Positions 62,641 through 64,000 of a stretch of 64,000 nt of DNA are shown in pieces. A program made the translations under genes and the position numbers. Under the pieces are notes generated by a model. That model saw nothing but the letters and a program-made list of their open reading frames with translations, was not told the origin of the DNA and did not search any database. The stretch spans positions 35,061,001-35,125,000 of the forward strand of contig CM069876.1 of NCBI GenBank assembly GCA_036172665.1. The letters run 5' to 3'. Source of the DNA: Prosopocoilus inquinatus. Lineage: Eukaryota > Arthropoda > Insecta > Coleoptera > Lucanidae. Every line of letters starts with the position of its first letter. The first letter of the stretch is position 1.

Positions 62641-64000
62641 TGCTCGAGGTTCTCACTGCAATCAAAAACGATTTGCATAAAATTTTTCTAAAATCTTTCA
62701 TTATGCTTTGACAGCAAGCATGGCCGCCTTGCATGGGGGACTCATTAGGAGCAAATCCCGCTTCAATTTGTCTATCCTACTGCAATGTTAGGTCAAAAAG
62801 CGATAGTAAGATGTCGCTATTTTATATGTTCATTATATTTATTATTCGCCCGGATTATTCCAGTACAGCGGAATTGAACCCGTACGCGCGAAGTTCCCCT
62901 CCTTTAACCAGTCTGGGAATCATTTACAACCAGAGGCAAGGCTAAAAATAAACAATCAACCAAACCCAACCCAATCCAACCCGAGACAAGCCTAAGAATA
63001 AACAGACGAAGCCAGATGAATGACTACCATGTAGTGCTCTTCAAGTGTGAATAGTCCGTTACTCTCCCATACCCCGTTTTGGAAAGCGTTTTAGCTTTGC
63101 AATATAAATTCAGTAACTAACAATTTGCTTAATACTTTCTTTTGTACGCTAAAATAACGTGTTCTTTCTTTTCTCTTCCTCCAGAAAAAAAAAATTCTGA
63201 ATTTATTAAATAATGATTTGTGTCATGAATCAATGTTTGTTTGCGCTTTAGGCATTTATTTGTTTTAATTATTTTATATTGACTGGGATTTGGCCTGAAA
63301 TATTTTTAGTTGTATGGGAAATTGTCTGAATTATTTTGTGTTAAAAGCCTCTAAAATTATTGTACTCGATTAATTTGTTATTCTGTCCAATAAATTCTAA
63401 GTCGAAAATAATTTGATTTTTAAACTCTGTTTTTATATTAATAAATATTTATTTATTTATATTAACAAATATTGTGTAGGCGGGCAAGGCATGAAATGTT
63501 ATATCATTGCGAAGGGAACTGAGAGCGATTTCTGGTTTATTTCCAGTACAAACCAGTCACGTACGCACAAGGAAATTGCTACTTTGGTCGCTAATATGGT
63601 TAATTAAAATTTTTGGAAAAAGAGTGACAAGAAAGTGGCGGGGGGGGGGGGCTAAAAATAAACGTTTCATTTCATTTTTTTTGTTTTATGTAAAAGACAG
63701 GGATTTTTCTAGAGTAACAGTCAAAGTTTCTTCACCCTCTCGACATATGTTCGCGAGATATAGGTTTGAACTCGACGAGCCCTTGTAAGTGATAATAATC
63801 TTTTATCATTTACATTCACCTGCAGGTGAGAAATAAAAACGGCGATTAATCAAAGAACAAGCGATGCAAATCGCATCGGGTAAACGTAAGAAATAAAGAA
63901 CTGCCAGGACATCTATCGGTGGATACATTTCACTTAGGAACTTAGCGAGAGGCTCTAATATTCAAATTCCGACGATCGCGGCTGGCTTGCATCGTATCGG

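Larger units (their letters stand above)
62185..62833. mobile_element. Hammerhead-bearing repeat with large near-perfect palindrome
   Basis: A full unit of the repeat family on the minus strand (62185-62350) runs into a palindrome. Arms 62353-62560 and 62626-62833 are 208 bp each with very few mismatches, around a 65-bp loop that holds a second, plus-strand ribozyme core. High arm identity points to a recent event. Each arm encodes the same small peptide frame on opposite strands, which is a by-product of the inversion. Confidence 0.72.
59708..64000. other. Right flank, intron expected, no exon found
   Basis: No lola finger exon, BTB exon or other gene is visible. Given the direction of transcription this should be intron between the constant exons and T41. 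It holds a palindrome (60859-60915) and the hammerhead-bearing inverted repeat (62185-62833). The stretch 62840-64000 is AT-rich with a G-run at 63637; its small plus-strand frames show no domain. Confidence 0.5.

Noticed and set aside
62850..62940. tRNA-like GGGTTCAATTCC on the minus strand
   Set aside because: Only the B-box-like part is convincing; no A box at proper spacing.
62178..62945. Two identical small proteins on opposite strands (62178-62453 and 62733-62945)
   Set aside because: They arise from the inverted repeat and have no domain; not genes.

Overview
The window looks like insect nuclear DNA. It is AT-rich, has no bacterial-type operons, and is full of small foldback transposons, SINE-like tRNA relics and decayed LINE and hAT copies. 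Almost all coding capacity lies in one long series of small exons on the minus strand. Each is a 3'-terminal exon: a splice acceptor (pyrimidine-rich tract ending in AG) and one open stretch of 57-125 codons ending in a stop. Forty of the 41 encode the same unit: a C2HC knuckle (usually CX2C-X12-HX4C, with a conserved YECGKEP-like turn) followed by a C2H2 finger. This paired-finger signature and the array layout identify the alternative 3' exon cluster of longitudinals lacking (lola), the BTB-zinc-finger transcription factor gene. The constant BTB-coding exons are not here and should lie beyond the right edge, because transcription runs right to left.

For reference the exons are called T1 to T41 from left to right, so T41 (59328-59707) is met first by the polymerase and T1 (1262-1491) last. 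Every acceptor, read by eye, leaves two bases before the first whole codon. All 41 exons are therefore in the same splice phase and can replace one another behind a single constant exon. That shared phase is the strongest evidence that they belong to one gene.

The main surprise is T4 (4095-4348). It has the same acceptor type and phase, but it encodes the cysteine-rich C-terminal domain of a piggyBac-type transposase instead of lola fingers. If spliced, it would make a BTB-transposase-domain fusion isoform. Other unusual exons are T41 (two C2HC knuckles plus a C2H2 finger), T29 (CX1C), T34 (HX3C), T33 (second finger C2HC) and T11 (tandem NAGNAG acceptor). Sequence similarity shows array growth by duplication: T14/T18 and T17/T19, the T16-T17-T19-T20 subfamily, neighbours T25/T26, T9/T10, T29/T30 and T31/T32, and two decayed partial copies of T28 at about 42190-42510.

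Layout: T1-T5 at 1.2-5.1 kb; a repeat-rich gap with a decayed R1/Jockey-like LINE (5.1-9.9 kb); T6-T10; a gap at 12.9-16.1 kb; T11-T17; a foldback-rich gap at 20.8-25.1 kb; T18-T20; a gap at 27.8-31.3 kb; T21-T24; the largest gap at 33.2-40.9 kb; T25-T28; a 2.5-kb degenerate minisatellite (43.4-46.0 kb); T29-T36; a gap at 50.9-55.8 kb holding an 818-bp hAT relic with exact 8-bp target duplications; T37-T41; and a right flank with no exon but with a large near-perfect palindrome. One repeat family, at 26.9, 52.0 and 62.2-62.8 kb, carries the conserved core and stems of type I hammerhead ribozymes, as known from Penelope-like elements and retrozymes.

All calls come from reading the sequence. 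No database search, splice prediction or RNA folding was run.
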